DNA of 64,000 nucleotides from contig CM045768.1 in the NCBI GenBank assembly GCA_025200525.1, forward strand, positions 50,600,925 to 50,664,924, given 5' to 3'. The position numbers and the translations under genes are program-made. The stretch is from Camellia lanceoleosa (Eukaryota; Streptophyta; Magnoliopsida; Ericales; Theaceae). Positions 35,612 to 48,027 of the stretch are shown one piece after another (position 1 is the stretch's first letter; each line of letters begins with the position of its first letter). The notes beneath the pieces were generated by a model that ran no database searches, had not been told where the DNA came from, and was given only the letters and a program-made list of their open reading frames with translations.

Positions 35612-35924
35612 ATAAAAAATTGTGAAAAATATTTTCAAAAATTAATAAATAAATAAAAATATAAAAATTTTACTGAATTCTCGTATTATTTTTATATTTT
35701 TGATATTTAGTGAATTTTTAAAGGGAAAATTGGCCTAAGGTCCCTCATCTACTTTTGATAGGAGGAAAGGTCCAAAATAATATATTTTAATGGCTAAGGT
35801 CCATAAATTTTATTTTAGATTATAAAGTACCTAAATTACCCTTCTTTTATAACATAAATTTGTTTGAATATAATATTGTTGACTTAACTGATAGATTTTG
35901 GAAACTGAATTCGCATGGGAGATT

Positions 35925-36165
35925 TCTTCGAAGTTTTCGTCGGAGATTTCAGTGGAGATTTCATGGTGAGATTTCGTCGAGATTTGAGTGGAGTTTGACG
36001 AGAAAGATTGCTACGATCGTGTTGATTTCGTCGAAGATTTCGTCGGAGTTTTCGTCGGAGATTTCAGTGGAGATTTCATGGTGAGATTTCGTCGAGATTT
36101 GAGTGGAGTTTGACGAGAAAGATTGCTACGATCGTGCTGATTTCGTCGGAGTTTTGATTCTTTGT
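35925..36165 (+). repeat. 115-bp tandem duplication in the MULE left end
   Basis: CGGAGATTTCAGTGGAGATT starts at 35941 and again at 36056. The copies are nearly identical through GACGAGAAAGATTGCTACG. It lies in the leader before the transposase. Confidence 0.85.
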
Positions 36166-37522
36166 TTTTGAATCAATTTCAAGGAGTGTTGACAGTGTAT
36201 TGATCGCGTATGTTTTTGAGTGGAGTTGAATCAGGTTTGTTTTCGATTTTCGATTCCACATGGAATTTGACTTTTGTTTTGAATTTTTGTTTCGAGAGAG
36301 GCCAGGTTTATAGAGTTGATTTTTATTTTTGGAATTAATTTTTCATTCTTTTGTTTTTTGATCAATTTGAAATAGTGTTGATGATGTAGTTGATTTTGAG
36401 GTTTAGTGTTTATTTTTAGGTGCTCTGTTTTTTATCAACATCTTTGATGAATGATAAGTTTTGTTCTATGTTTTTTCAAACCGTAGATTTGATTTTACGC
36501 ACTTTTGTTTGTGTAGTCTGAGAAAATTATAAGTGAATGTGGACATATAATTAGAAGTTTCTAAGGGAGATAGAATATGAGAAAGTGAATGTAAGTTCAT
36601 AACTTTGTGCAATAAAGTGAATATGAGATAGTATATAAGTTTGTAAATTTCTCTGGCGTTTTCTATGAGTGCAATATCGATTGTAAAGTTCATATATAAG
36701 GTGTATATGATTTTTTCTATGATTGTATTTAATAGTTAGCGATAAATTTCTCTTTGTTTCATTATGTTTTCTGTGATTTTGTTTTTTATCATCTTGAAGG
36801 TGAATATCAGTTTGTAGATGTGTCTTTGGACTTTTATTTTATGAATACAGACAAAGTTAGACAGAGGCAATTGAATACAGACAAACTTTTATTTTATGAA
36901 TACAGAAAATTATAATTTTTAGAAATTTATCTGGACTTTTATGTTGTTTTTGTGAAGTGTTTTTATGTTAAACAATTTTTTCTAGTTTTGTGAAGGTGAA
37001 TATCAGTTTTGTTCTGTTTTTTTAAACCAGAGAAATTTCATTTTTTGCACTTTTGTTTTTGTAGTCCAGAGAAAATTATAAGTGCATGTGGACATATTAT
37101 TAGAAATTTCTAATGCAGATAGAATATGAGAAAGTGAATGTAAGTTTACAAATTTTTCTGGACTTGTATTTGTAGTTCAGAGAAAATTGTAAGTTTGTTA
37201 CTCACTTTCAGTTTGTAAATTTCCATGATTGTAAATTTCTCTGGACTTGGATTTTTTTGTATGATTGTGTTTAATAGTTAGCAGTAAATTTCTTTGTGAT
37301 TCATTGAGTTTCTGTGATTTTGTTTTTTATCATCTTGAAGGTGAATATCAGTTTGTAGATGTCTGTGGACTTTTATTTTAAGTTCAGAGAAAATTCTAAT
37401 TTTTAAAAATTTCTCTGGACTTTTATGTTGTTCTTGTGAAGTGTTTCTATGTTAACTAAATTATTTTTCTTGTTTTTTGTTTTGATTTCAATGGACCGGT
37501 CTTGATGTTGTTCTTTGTGTAA

Positions 37523-40043
37523 ATTTAAGAATGATACTATTGTCATTAATGTTTCATGCGAATTGAATTTTGAGGAATTGGTTGGAATTTTGTGTAAAAC
37601 ATGAGAGAATTTGAAACCTGAGATTATATGTATTTCATATTCTATTCTGGGCCATCCGAATTGTATGGTTCGAAATAATATTGATTTTTTGAATATGTTG
37701 AGGGTTGTTTGTGCACGCGGTGTTGATATAGTTGATGTTTCAGTTACTAGATGTGGTACTTCTGATGAAGAGGAAGTGGGGTGTAATTGGGTAGATGTTG
37801 TGGATAGTGAGTGCGATAGGCTGGTGGTTATTGAAAGGAATTCACTCTCTAAGTTTTGTTCTCACCAAGAAAATGTGTTATTGTCGGCTCGTTGGCGGAA
37901 TAATATTACGAGTGTTGGACAAAAGTTTGAGGGTGGTGTGGTTGAGTTTCGTACTTTTTTGTGCAAGTATGCTATTGAGGTTGGTTTTCAGTTTACGTAT
38001 GTTAAAAATGACAAGCTGAGGGTTACGGCAGAATGTGCATATAAGGAATCAAGGGGATGTATGTGGCGTGTACATGCTTCTGTTGAAAAAACAAATGAGT
38101 TCTTCTGCATAAGGACTTTGAACAATGAACATACGTGTGGTGTGGCGGTTCGTACGAGTAAACATTCGAGGATGACTTCCAGCTTAGTTTCTGGGCTGAT
38201 AGTTGACGAGGTAAGTGCAAAACCTTTAACTCGTCCAGTGGATGTTGTGAAAGAAATGAAAGACAAGTATGGGGTCTCAATCAGTTATAACTGTGGTTGG
38301 TTGGGTGTTGAAAAAGCAAAACGTAGTACATATAGGGATTCTTGTTTGTCATTTGATCAATTACGGTGGTATTTTGATGAGGCATTGAAGAACAATCCAG
38401 GTAGTCGTTTTGAGTTAGATTTTCAAGACAACAAGCGTTTCAAAAGAGTGTTTGTGGCTTTTTATGCATGCACAGCTGGTTTCAAATATTGTCGGTCATT
38501 GCTTTTTCTTGATGGAACATTTTTGAAAGGGCGATACAAAGGAGTTATGCTTGCTGCAACAGCGAAAGATGGGAATGAAGGTAATTGTAAATATATATAA
38601 TTTTATCTAACTATGTGAATTTTCTATACATGTAGGAATTCAGTCAATGTGATTTTTCTCTGACACTTTGAATTTTCTCTGGTTTTGGCCTGTGTGGATT
38701 TTCACTGGATTTTGGTCAGTGTGAATTTTCTCTGGATTTTGTCATTGTGTGAATTGTATCTATAGGTGGTCACTAAGTGAATTTGCTCTGGATATTATGA
38801 TTGTGTGAATTTTCTCTGTAGTTGGTCACTAAGTCAATTTTCTTTGGATGTTACCAATGTGTGAATTTTCTCTGGAGTTGGCCACTAAGTGATTTTTTGT
38901 CTGGATGTTGGCAGTGTCAAATTTCTCTGGTTGTTTATTGTTCTAATTTTCTATGCATGTGTATATCTGATATGCTTGTTCCTATTTGTTTTGTAGGTTT
39001 TTTCCCTGTAGCTTTTCTTTCATTGTTGATCTTTGAGAATAAAGACAATTGGTGTTGGTTTCTTGAACATTTATGTGGAGTATTGGGATCGAGAAGGGTG
39101 ATAAGTTTCATATCGGATCGACATTGTGGTATTGTGGAGGAATTGCTAGGTTTTTCCTAACTGCTTTCATGGATTTTGTCTTGAACATCTAAAGAGAAAT
39201 CGAGGATAAGTTGTCATGGGGAAACACAAATTTGGTTAGGAGACGATTGTGTCCAAGTTTTCGAATGTGCATATCGCCAACAAAGGCATCATTTCATTTC
39301 AAGTTAAATGAATTAAAAAGTGAGGAGGAGACATTGTGATTGCTTTCTTGAGAAGTTTACCATATGAAAATTGGAGTGATGCATATTTTTATGAAAGCGT
39401 TATGGTGAGATGTATTCAAATGTTCTTTGAGTCATTCAATTCATGGATACGAGATGCTCGGCACTTGCCAATAACAAATTTGGTGGACATGATACGGTTG
39501 CAAATTATGAATATGAGGTCTGATAGGAGGCTGCTCTCTAGTAAATGGAATAAAGTTTTATGTCCTCATATAGATAGTGTATTGGAGAAGTATTTTTTGG
39601 ATGGGAGGACATGGAATGTGAGTTTGTCGTCTGATAATGTCTTTGAAATACATTGTTTTCCTTCGGTTATGGTTGATCTTGGGTTGAGAACTTGTTCGTG
39701 TCGAAAATGGGAAATAAATGGGTATCCATGTCAACATGCTGTTGCTGCAATTTTTAGGAGTGGAAGGAATTTGAATTTATTTGTTGAACCATTTTTTCAT
39801 GCTGATATGTATCGTCAAGCGTACTCGTTTTCGATTGGCCCAGTTCCAACTGTTGAAAAACCTGTGTGTAGCATTGAAGATGCTATGATTTTACTTCCAT
39901 TGAGCAAGAGACCAGCTGGGAGGCCGAAGAAGAACAAAATTGCTTCTACTGGAGAGTTTAAAAAGGTGATTAAGTGTAGTCGTTGTGGGAGTATTGGTCA
40001 CCATAATAAGAGGACATGCAAGGAACCTTTGTTAAATAGTTGA
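37523..40043 (+). pseudogene. MULE transposase (MuDR family), broken
   Basis: The N-terminal part reads IVINVSCELNFEELVG and is cut by an in-frame TGA at 37602-37604. The frame then stays open to 38600 with a MuDR-type zinc/WRKY-like region (CAYKESRGCMWRVHAS..NNEHTCG) and the first catalytic Asp in LLFLDGTFLKGRYKGVML (about 38500-38555). An intron follows (donor after GATGGGAATGAAG at 38580, acceptor TTTTGTAG before 38997). The next exon has [20 protein letters not shown] and the second Asp in [10 protein letters not shown]. Between 39158 and 39336 at least two frame shifts break the helical region. The C-terminal part (39336-40043) has ENWSDAYF, a SWIM zinc finger (CSCRKWEINGYPCQHAVAAI) and a CCHC knuckle (CSRCGSIGHHNKRTC). 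All domains of a full transposase are present, but this copy should not give an active protein. Confidence 0.85.
38601..38996 (+). repeat. Transposase intron made of repeated TTTCTCTGG motifs
   Basis: The intron is a degenerate tandem array with units of roughly 30-35 bp containing GTGTGAATTTTCTCTGG and TTGGTCACTAAGT. The same TTTCTCTGG motif is scattered through the other non-coding parts of the MULE. Confidence 0.75.
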
Positions 40044-41054
40044 GGATAATACATTTTATTGATTGAATAATACATTTGATGATTAGTTTGTGTATTTTGT
40101 TTTGTGAAATGTGTTTTTTAGACAGTGTATATAATAATATCAATCAAATTCATCCAAAGAAATTTTTGCAATATCAGTTAAAGTGTGCATTGTGTTTGTT
40201 GATATATAGTATAGGCATTGGGTTTGTAATACCTGTCAAATTTATGCAGAGAAATTTGGTATGGCAGAGAAAATTTTGTGTAATGTGTTTTGAAGCTTCA
40301 AATTCATCCATATAAATTTGACAATGGCAGATAAAAGTACTGTATGGATTTTGTTTTTTGAATTTGATAATTGCTTTGTACTAACACAGTGCATTATAGA
40401 TTGCATGATTATATAGGCACCTTCTTTGGCATGATACGAGTTAAATTTCTCTGTGAATTTGTGGTAACTTCATGTCAGTCATTTCAAGAAATGTGCATAC
40501 CAGACAGAGCATACACAAAATTATTGCAGTGAGTACAACCAAGAAACAAATCATGTTTTTTTGAAATTTCTCTGAGTTAAGAATTTCTCTGGACCAAGGA
40601 AGAATTTATTTAGAATGAATTCAACTCATAAATTTTGCTCAAAGCCAGAGAAATTTTCCTCACCAACCCAAAGAAATTCACAACTCAGAAATTTCAAATT
40701 CATCCAGTGAAATTTTATAGTAGCAGATAAAATTGCTGTTCGCTTTTGTGTTTTGTTGAGTTTGATGATTGTTTTGTAACAACACAAAGCATTACAGATT
40801 ACATGATCATATAGGCATCCCGTTGGGACTGTACATGTTAAATTTCTCTGAATTCTGGTAATATGATACCAGAGAAATTTGTGGCATAATTTTCTCTGTG
40901 TGGATTGTGTTGACAATCACAATAAAAATATATATTTATTTAACCATCGATAGGTATGAAATTGACATTAGTCGAAATAAAAAAAAAAATGAAATTTACA
41001 TTAGTCAATAAAGGATGTATATGGATAAGTCAAGCATCGAGATTCCTTGATGTG

Positions 41055-44000
41055 TCAACAAAAAAGCTGAGCAGTTAATACTGTATGGAAATATACATAT
41101 ATGTGAGACAATTTTCTCTGTCTGGCTATGTACATTGTCTTCCTTTCACTAGTTTCACTATTACATGTTTGGTTGTTCTGGAGGTATTTCAATTGGTTCA
41201 GTCCATGATTGGCCAACATCGGTGACAAATCTCTATCGATTCGCCTCATCAACCTGATCTCTTGTGTGGACAATTTGGAGCTGATTGGTTCATGTTTGCT
41301 ATATTGTTTCATGATATAGCAGACAAAGAGACCACAATCCAGACTGCATACAAATTATAGGAATGGTTAGTTTTAAGAAACATGCAAATCAGAGTATCTT
41401 ATTTATAGATATATGAAACTTACGAATCACTTTCTTGTTGGGGAGCATTGTTGACATACTCAAAGTCGTAACTTGTGTTTTGTGAGTTTATCAACTTGAA
41501 AGAGGGTTGTGATTGAGCGTCTCTTTCAAGGCAATCTTTCAAAAAATTCTCCACATATTCTTGCTGCAAGAAAATGATTTTTAAATAACAGAGAAATTTA
41601 CAAACAAATCAATGGGATTGTATGAAAAATATCATCACATAAAGATTATGATGGATCAGAGAAATTTGCACTGGTTACCAATTGTTTTGCATCTTTGACA
41701 TATTTGTCTTCTGCATCATCCCTCCTTGGCCTCAGTGAGTTGTAGAACCTCCATAAACTATCTTGTTTGTCTAGGACAAGCAAGGTCCAATGATTTCTAG
41801 CTGTGGACTTCTCATTACCTCCAGTGTTTATTGGGAAATGGAGGAACCTGTAATTCCTCCATGCTGTTTCAATATGCTTATCAAATAAGGACACTCGAAA
41901 AGATTGATTTTCTGTCATCTTGATGAAATTCTGTGTTCAGAGAAAATCCAAAAATGGTTTTGTTCAGAGAAAATCCAAGAAGTATCTTAAAATAGTAGTA
42001 AATTCCAGCGAAAATCAAATAAAATAGTAGTAACATACTAAGCTCATGGATGTGAAAAAAAATGAGGTTGGTTGTTGTCTTTCTCTCATTTGGTCAGCCA
42101 AAAGTATCTCCCCATAGCCATCAATGACCTGAAAAATATGATTTGTAATTGTAATATTTGTTTATAAAGGCAAAGAAATTTTGATGAAAGGAAAGACTTA
42201 CATTGTTGGCAATTTCTTTTTGCTTTATTAGGTTTCCAATGTCTTGAAGGTAATGAGATTCAACTCACTTGTCCAAATTAAAGCCCTACAAGATGAGTTT
42301 GTGGAAATTAAATTGTTGTTAATGCAATATAAGTTTGTAATTTGTTGTTTGTTATCTTTTATTTTGTTTGTTGTACTTACTCAAGTCCAGAGACGTTTGA
42401 TATGTGCTGCAACATATCTTGTACGTGATCTTTTATCAATCTTGAAATCGGAAGAGTTTGTGGAAACACCCAAGATTTTCTGATGTTTAGAGGTTGAGAC
42501 AAGATGTACGCATCAGCATCAAGCACTTCTTTGTCCTTCGTGCTTTGCTCAGCTTGCTTTGCAGCTTGTTTTGAAGCTCTAGTCACTTTCGCAACTTTTG
42601 GATATTGAAATTCTAGATCGTGCTGCTTTTCCTTCCTTTCTTTTGCCTTTAAATTTTTGATCATTGACGTCGGATCTTTTTTGACTGTAGACAGTGAAAA
42701 TATTAGTAAAAGTGAAATTTCTCTGAAGTAACAGATGATATTTCAATATGTAAATTTATGTGATTCAATATTTTCCAGTTACCATAGACTTTCATCTTTT
42801 GTTTCGGTTGTTCTTTGGGTGCCATTTCTTCTTTTTGGGTTGTTGGTTGTTGTTCAACTTGCATTCCAACTAGGCACAGTGAAAATCAAACAAATCCCAA
42901 AAATGGAATAAGAAAATAGACAGAGAAGATGAAATGAGGAGTAGAAATCAATAGAAATAATCGGCAGAAACTAATGTGTTCAGAGAAATATAACTTCCAG
43001 AGAAAATTACCAATGTCAGAAAATTATAATAAATAGAAATTTGGGGTACTTACCAATTAGTCCTATTAACTAGACTTATTTACCTCTGGTCCTAACTAAT
43101 AAATTTAACACTATAAAAATAAGAGAGTGATAAATTTATCACTAAAAATTTATTTATAAAAACAAAGAGACTAATAATTTTATCACTATAAATTTATTCA
43201 TAAAAATAAAAGACTCATAAATTTATCTTTATCACTTAATAAATTTATCAATAGGACTTAATGGGTAATAAGTCTCCAAAGTAGGACCTATTGGGTAATA
43301 AGTCTCCAAAATAGGACCTATTGGTAGTTTACCCTAGAAATTTCTCTGAGTTATGCTGCCTCAAGGACTTGACTTTTTGTGGGTCAAGATTTTCACTGAC
43401 CTTGTGGTTGAAGTTGTGTTGGTGTTCTGTATGGTTGTGTTGCTAGTTGGACTGAAAGTTCTTGTACTTGTTCATGCAATTTAGCATTTTCTGTTTCAAG
43501 CTCTGAATTTGAATTCCTCAACTGTTGAATTGTTTTCATATCATGTTCCTTTTCAAGCTCCAACATCCTTAGTTTCATTTGGATTGTGCTTTCTTTTTCT
43601 TGAAGTTCTGAGTTAAGTGATGACAGGGTTCTTATTGAAATATCCTTTTCAGCAAGTATTTCCAACCAATTTCTGTCTTCTTCTTGTTTAGATTGAGAAA
43701 GTGCCTTCAATCTTTCACGCAGATCAGCAATTTGTGCGTCCTTTGATTCCTCAAATTGTTGTTGGTCTACTGGCTCAATATGTTCTTCTTGATCACTTTG
43801 CTCGTTTTCTTCTTGCTGTTCATCTTCTTCTTCTTCTTCATCTTCTTCTTCTTCATTTTCTTCTTCACTGTCTTCTTTTTTACTTCATTACATTCTTTTC
43901 TTCTGCTTCTATTTCTTCACTTTCTTCTCGGGCTTCTTCTTCTCCACTGCTTTCACTTTCTTCTCTGGCTTTTTCTTCTCCACTGCTTGCTTGAGCTTCT

Positions 44001-46047
44001 TGTCCATTGCTTTCACTTTCTTCTCTGGGTTCTGCTTCTTCATTGAATTTGACAATTGCTTGACCTTCAGATGAGTCTTGTAATTTCTCTTTGAATTTGA
44101 CAATTGCTTTTTTTGATTCTTTCTTTGTCTTTTTACCAAGACAGAACTTCTCTAATGGGTTTTTGACTAGCTGCTTGTTATCTATCTGTAACAGGAGGCT
44201 CTTTTATTAGAGAAAATGTTACAAAATTCACTGAGAGAAAAATTAAAATAAGAAAAATAAAATTCATCTAAATGATACTAATGGGAAACAAACTTCAGAG
44301 AAAATTGTATGGGCCAGAGAAAATTACAGACAATGAGTTAATTTTATGAGGCAGAGAAAATTATGAAATGAGCAACATAATTTAGATATCAGAGAAAATC
44401 AATCAAGGCATATAAGTTAATGTTTGACTATAATTGTGTCAGAGAAATTTGGATTCCAGAAAAAATTCATTAGAATGGCAGAAATAAACAGTGTTTATCA
44501 AAGATGCAAGGCAAATAAGTAATGGGCTAGAAAATTATGAAACAACATAATTGGATATTAGAGAAAAGCAATCAGGGCAAATAAGTTATGGGCCAAAGAA
44601 AATTATGAAACAACAGAATTCAGATATTAGAGAAAAGCAATCAGGGCATACAAGTTAATGTGTTACAATTGTGGTCAGAAAAATTTGGATTACAGAGAAA
44701 ATTGATTACAATGCAGAAATGAACAAGTTTGTACCAAAGATGAAAGCATAAATTGAGAATTGAGAGAAAATTGATCTTAAACAATCAATGCACAAGGAGG
44801 GAAACAAAGTAGTTGTCAGAGATATTTTGGAATTTCATTGAGATTTTAGGAGCAATAGGAATTAACCTGTCGAGGTGCAAGAGAGTGGAGTGGTGTCTTC
44901 TGCAGCTGTTTTGTCAAGGTTTGCAGGTTCCACTTCGCACATCTCGGGAAGTCAGTTGTGTTGCTGTGTTCCAAGTCAATGATGGTTGCATGTTCACATA
45001 GCCAATACTGTGATGAAAATTAAAGTAAATAAAATTTTCTAAATGCACAAATTTGTAAGTATAATAACTGCAAATTTGAATGGATATTATACTTACAAAC
45101 AATGCAATGACACACCCCGTAACTTTTTCTGGGATTTTGTGCAATGCCATGATAGAATCAATCAATGTTGAGGTGATTGTCTCTGGCCAATCATACTGTT
45201 TCATGGATTCAAGAGGTTCCACATACTATATAAAAACCCACCCTATCGAATTCCCACTTGTTGCAAAAAATAGGTTGAGACACAAGTACAACGTAACGAT
45301 GATTGCTACATCTTTGTAGTCTGTTGGTTGCTTGCCTTTCATTGCCTTGAGCAACGCGTTTTTAAGGATAGGACCAGTCAGCCTTGTGTCCTTTTGGAAT
45401 CTTCTCCTTAGGAATGCAGATTTTGGCTTCTTAGAGTATCTTAATGACATGGGTCGTTTACCTCCTTCCAAACCGAAAATCAAGGTCATGTCGTTTGTTG
45501 TGAAGATCAGGTTTTTCTTACCAACAGTGAATGCTTTTGTTTTCTGATTGTAACATTTGATTATGGCAACTACATCATCATCGGATTTCCTACATTTCTT
45601 TAGATCCATTCTTCCACTGGTTAGAGCTTGGATCAAATACCAGAATGGGGATTTCTGAAGCTCTACAAGTTGTTTTGAATTGAATTTAAGTGTTTGAAAA
45701 AATAAGACGACAGACGAGAGGTTGGATCGGAATTGAATGGTGTAGTGAGCTCTCTTTCTGTGGAGTTTAGCAGGTTTTTTGCCCCTTGAGGTTGAGTCGG
45801 TTGAAGTTGGGGTACTCATGTGGATGCTAGTTACTTCATCACCTTGTGTGATTTGGAGTGGAGTTTGTGGTGATTTACTGCTGGTTTTTGATCTTAGATC
45901 ATAGAAAGACTGAGAGAGTTGTTCTTTCTTGGTTGGTGTTTCCAGTGCTTTGCTGCTGGTGTTTGATCGCAGCTCATAAGAAGACTGAGACAGTTTCTGT
46001 TTCTTGCTTGGTGTTTCTGGTGTTTCGGTGCTTTTACGTTTTGCCAT
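41055..46047 (-). CDS. MULE-borne DUF1985-like / Ulp1 (C48) cysteine protease gene
   Basis: Minus-strand, multi-exon. Exon 1 starts at ATG 46047 (MAKRKSTETPETPSKKQK), has two SP-rich repeats (ETP.KK..LSQS.Y.LRS) and a DUF1985-like region (VELQKSPFWYLIQAL, NLIFTTNDMTLIFGLEGG). Later exons: 45120-45222 (WPETITSTLIDSIMALHKIP), 44914-45000, a Lys/Glu-rich exon ending near 43880, an acidic and coiled-coil exon (43393-43860) and 42377-42680. The protease exons are 41930-41679 (HWTLLVLD with the catalytic His, then WRFYNSL), 41563-41424 (phase 2 end) and from 41343 to a stop at 41055. The last holds LDCGLFVCYIMKQYS with the catalytic Cys. These three join in frame with GT-AG sites. Family role: removal of SUMO-like modifiers; the role in the transposon is unknown. 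The acidic exon has one frame break at about 43871-43890, so integrity of the whole is uncertain. Confidence 0.7.
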
Positions 46048-47678
46048 TGCTAGACAATGATTAAAACATAAAGATTTCAACATTAAATCCCAGTGAAAAT
46101 TGAACATGCTAGAGAAAATTGGACATGTCAGAGAAAATTACAGATAAGGTAGAAAATTACAGATAAGAGAAAGTGTAAGATGTCAGAGAAAATTACAGAT
46201 GAGGGAAAATTACAGAAAATTGGACATGCCAGAAGAAATTGGACATCAAAAATTAAATGTCAGAGAAAATCAACAAAGCATCATAAACATGGGATAGAAA
46301 TTTTCAATAATTCTTAAAATTACATATAGAAGTAAACATACTAGAGAAAATGAATGACAAAGAAAAGTAAACATGGCAAGGCAAAAAAAATTTCCATTCC
46401 ACAATTAGCAAGATAAAATAAATAAAGTATTGTAAACAAGCCACCGAAAATTACACCACATTGAAACCAAGAATTGAACAAAATAAACATACCAGAGATA
46501 AATACACATTAGGAGAAATTACACATTCTTGAGTAAATTTCCATTCGGAGAAAATTTCAATTCATAATATTGAAATGCGGAGAAATTTACATACACAACC
46601 GAGAAAGTTAACCATGATAGAGATACACAAAGGGAGAAAGTGATGTGATGTCTGTCGAGAAAATTATCAATCTGAGACAAACTTAGACAGAGCAAAAAAG
46701 TAATAGACATTCTAGAAAAATACATATTCGGAGAAATTCATAGACAAAATCGCGAGAAAAATGTTCAAAAATAAGATAAAAACACAGAGAAATAACTTTT
46801 TTTCAAAATACACATGTCGAGAAAAACATTCATTCGATCCAAAATAAACATGGCGTAAAGGGTTATACATTCATTCCAAAATACATATGTCGATAAGAAA
46901 CATTCATCCGGTCCAAAATACATATTACGGAAATGTACGAAACAAAATTACGTAAACACGTTCAAAAATTAGATGAAAACAGAAATTGCTTTTTCAAAAT
47001 AAACATGGCATAGAAAATTGAAAGAAGAAACATACATCAAGCAAAAAATTAGAGAAATTCAAATGCCGAGAAATTTGCGAAATAATCACACAAACATGTT
47101 CAAGAATAAGTTCAAAACACACGAAATAACTTTTCTAAATTCATGTAGCTTTTTAAAACGAATGTGAAACCCTAATTTATGAAAGTTTAATATAAAATGC
47201 AATTACCAGAGAAAATCTAGTTGTATTGTAGAAAAACTTACCAGAGTTATGATGAAACTTTAAATGACGGGCTGATATGGCCTGAGATGAAGATGCGACG
47301 TCACGAAGGTGGATGGAGATGACGATGAGCGATGAAAGCGAAGCTCTCTAAGGAAGGTCAGAGAAATTTGTGAGGAAGGAATGGGAATGATTTGTGCAGA
47401 AGAGAACGAAGCTCGAATATCGATCGTGAAGATGATATTGAAACCCTAATTTTGCTGTTCTTGTGTTCGTGAAAATGGTGGATGCTTGGAATGAAGTCAG
47501 ACGTCGGAAGGAGTATCGTTTCTGTGTTGATTTCGGGGAGGGTATTTTGGTCCAAAAAAATAATTAAAAACGCGCGCCAAGTTGCTCAGGGACCTCATGC
47601 ATCACTATTTTTTTGGGTGTCCTTTAGCCTCTAAATTAGTATTATTAGGGAGTTGTAAAAAAATTTCCCGTTTTTAAA

Positions 47679-48027
47679 ATATTTTTTTCACCAAAAATAT
47701 ATTTTTTATGTATATTTATATTAGGTATATTTAAAAATTAAAAAGATTACTTAAAATATTTTTAAAAAAATACAAAAAACAAGAAATAAAATTTTCTAAA
47801 AAATATTTTTGAAAAACCAAAAACCAGCCAGTTTAAATTTCTAAACAAACCTAGGCTAGTTAAAAACAAAACCAAAAAAACCAAAAACAAAAAAATGCTA
47901 AACAAAAACATTTGCGGATAAGTCGCGATAATTCAAAACACACCTTGGGCGACGGCTAAGCTGTATGCACAGTGAGAACGGGTAACTCTCCCTCCTTCTT
48001 CTTCTTCTTCTGTCTGTCTCTACGACA
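47679..48027 (+). promoter_or_regulatory. Short promoter and 5' UTR region of plastid L4
   Basis: Only about 350 bp separate the MULE end from the L4 start codon. The first 200 bp are AT-rich. The part next to the gene is GC-richer and ends in a CT-rich leader ((TTC)n and CTGTCTGTCTC, 47990-48022), typical of plant 5' UTRs. No clear TATA box was identified. The transcription start is not resolved. Confidence 0.5.

Larger units (their letters stand above)
35723..47669. mobile_element. Ulp1-carrying Mutator-like element (Kaonashi-type MULE)
   Basis: About 11.95 kb. The left end is GGGAAAATTGGCC; the right end read inward is GGGAAATTTTTTTAC, so long terminal inverted repeats are lacking, as in 'non-TIR' MULEs. 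The flanks are ATTTTTAAA (35714-35722) and GTTTTTAAA (47670-47678), 8 of 9 identical, consistent with a 9-bp MULE duplication in AT-rich DNA. Inside are a plus-strand MuDR-type transposase and a convergent minus-strand gene with a DUF1985-like region and a C48 protease domain. MULEs that carry an Ulp1-like gene are known in plants as Kaonashi or KI-MULEs. The ends are inferred by eye. Confidence 0.7.

Noticed and set aside
43701..44046. Plus-strand Leu/Phe/Ser-rich ORFs that look like membrane proteins
   Set aside because: They are the reverse strand of the Glu/Lys-rich exon of the Ulp1 gene, a (TTC)n effect.
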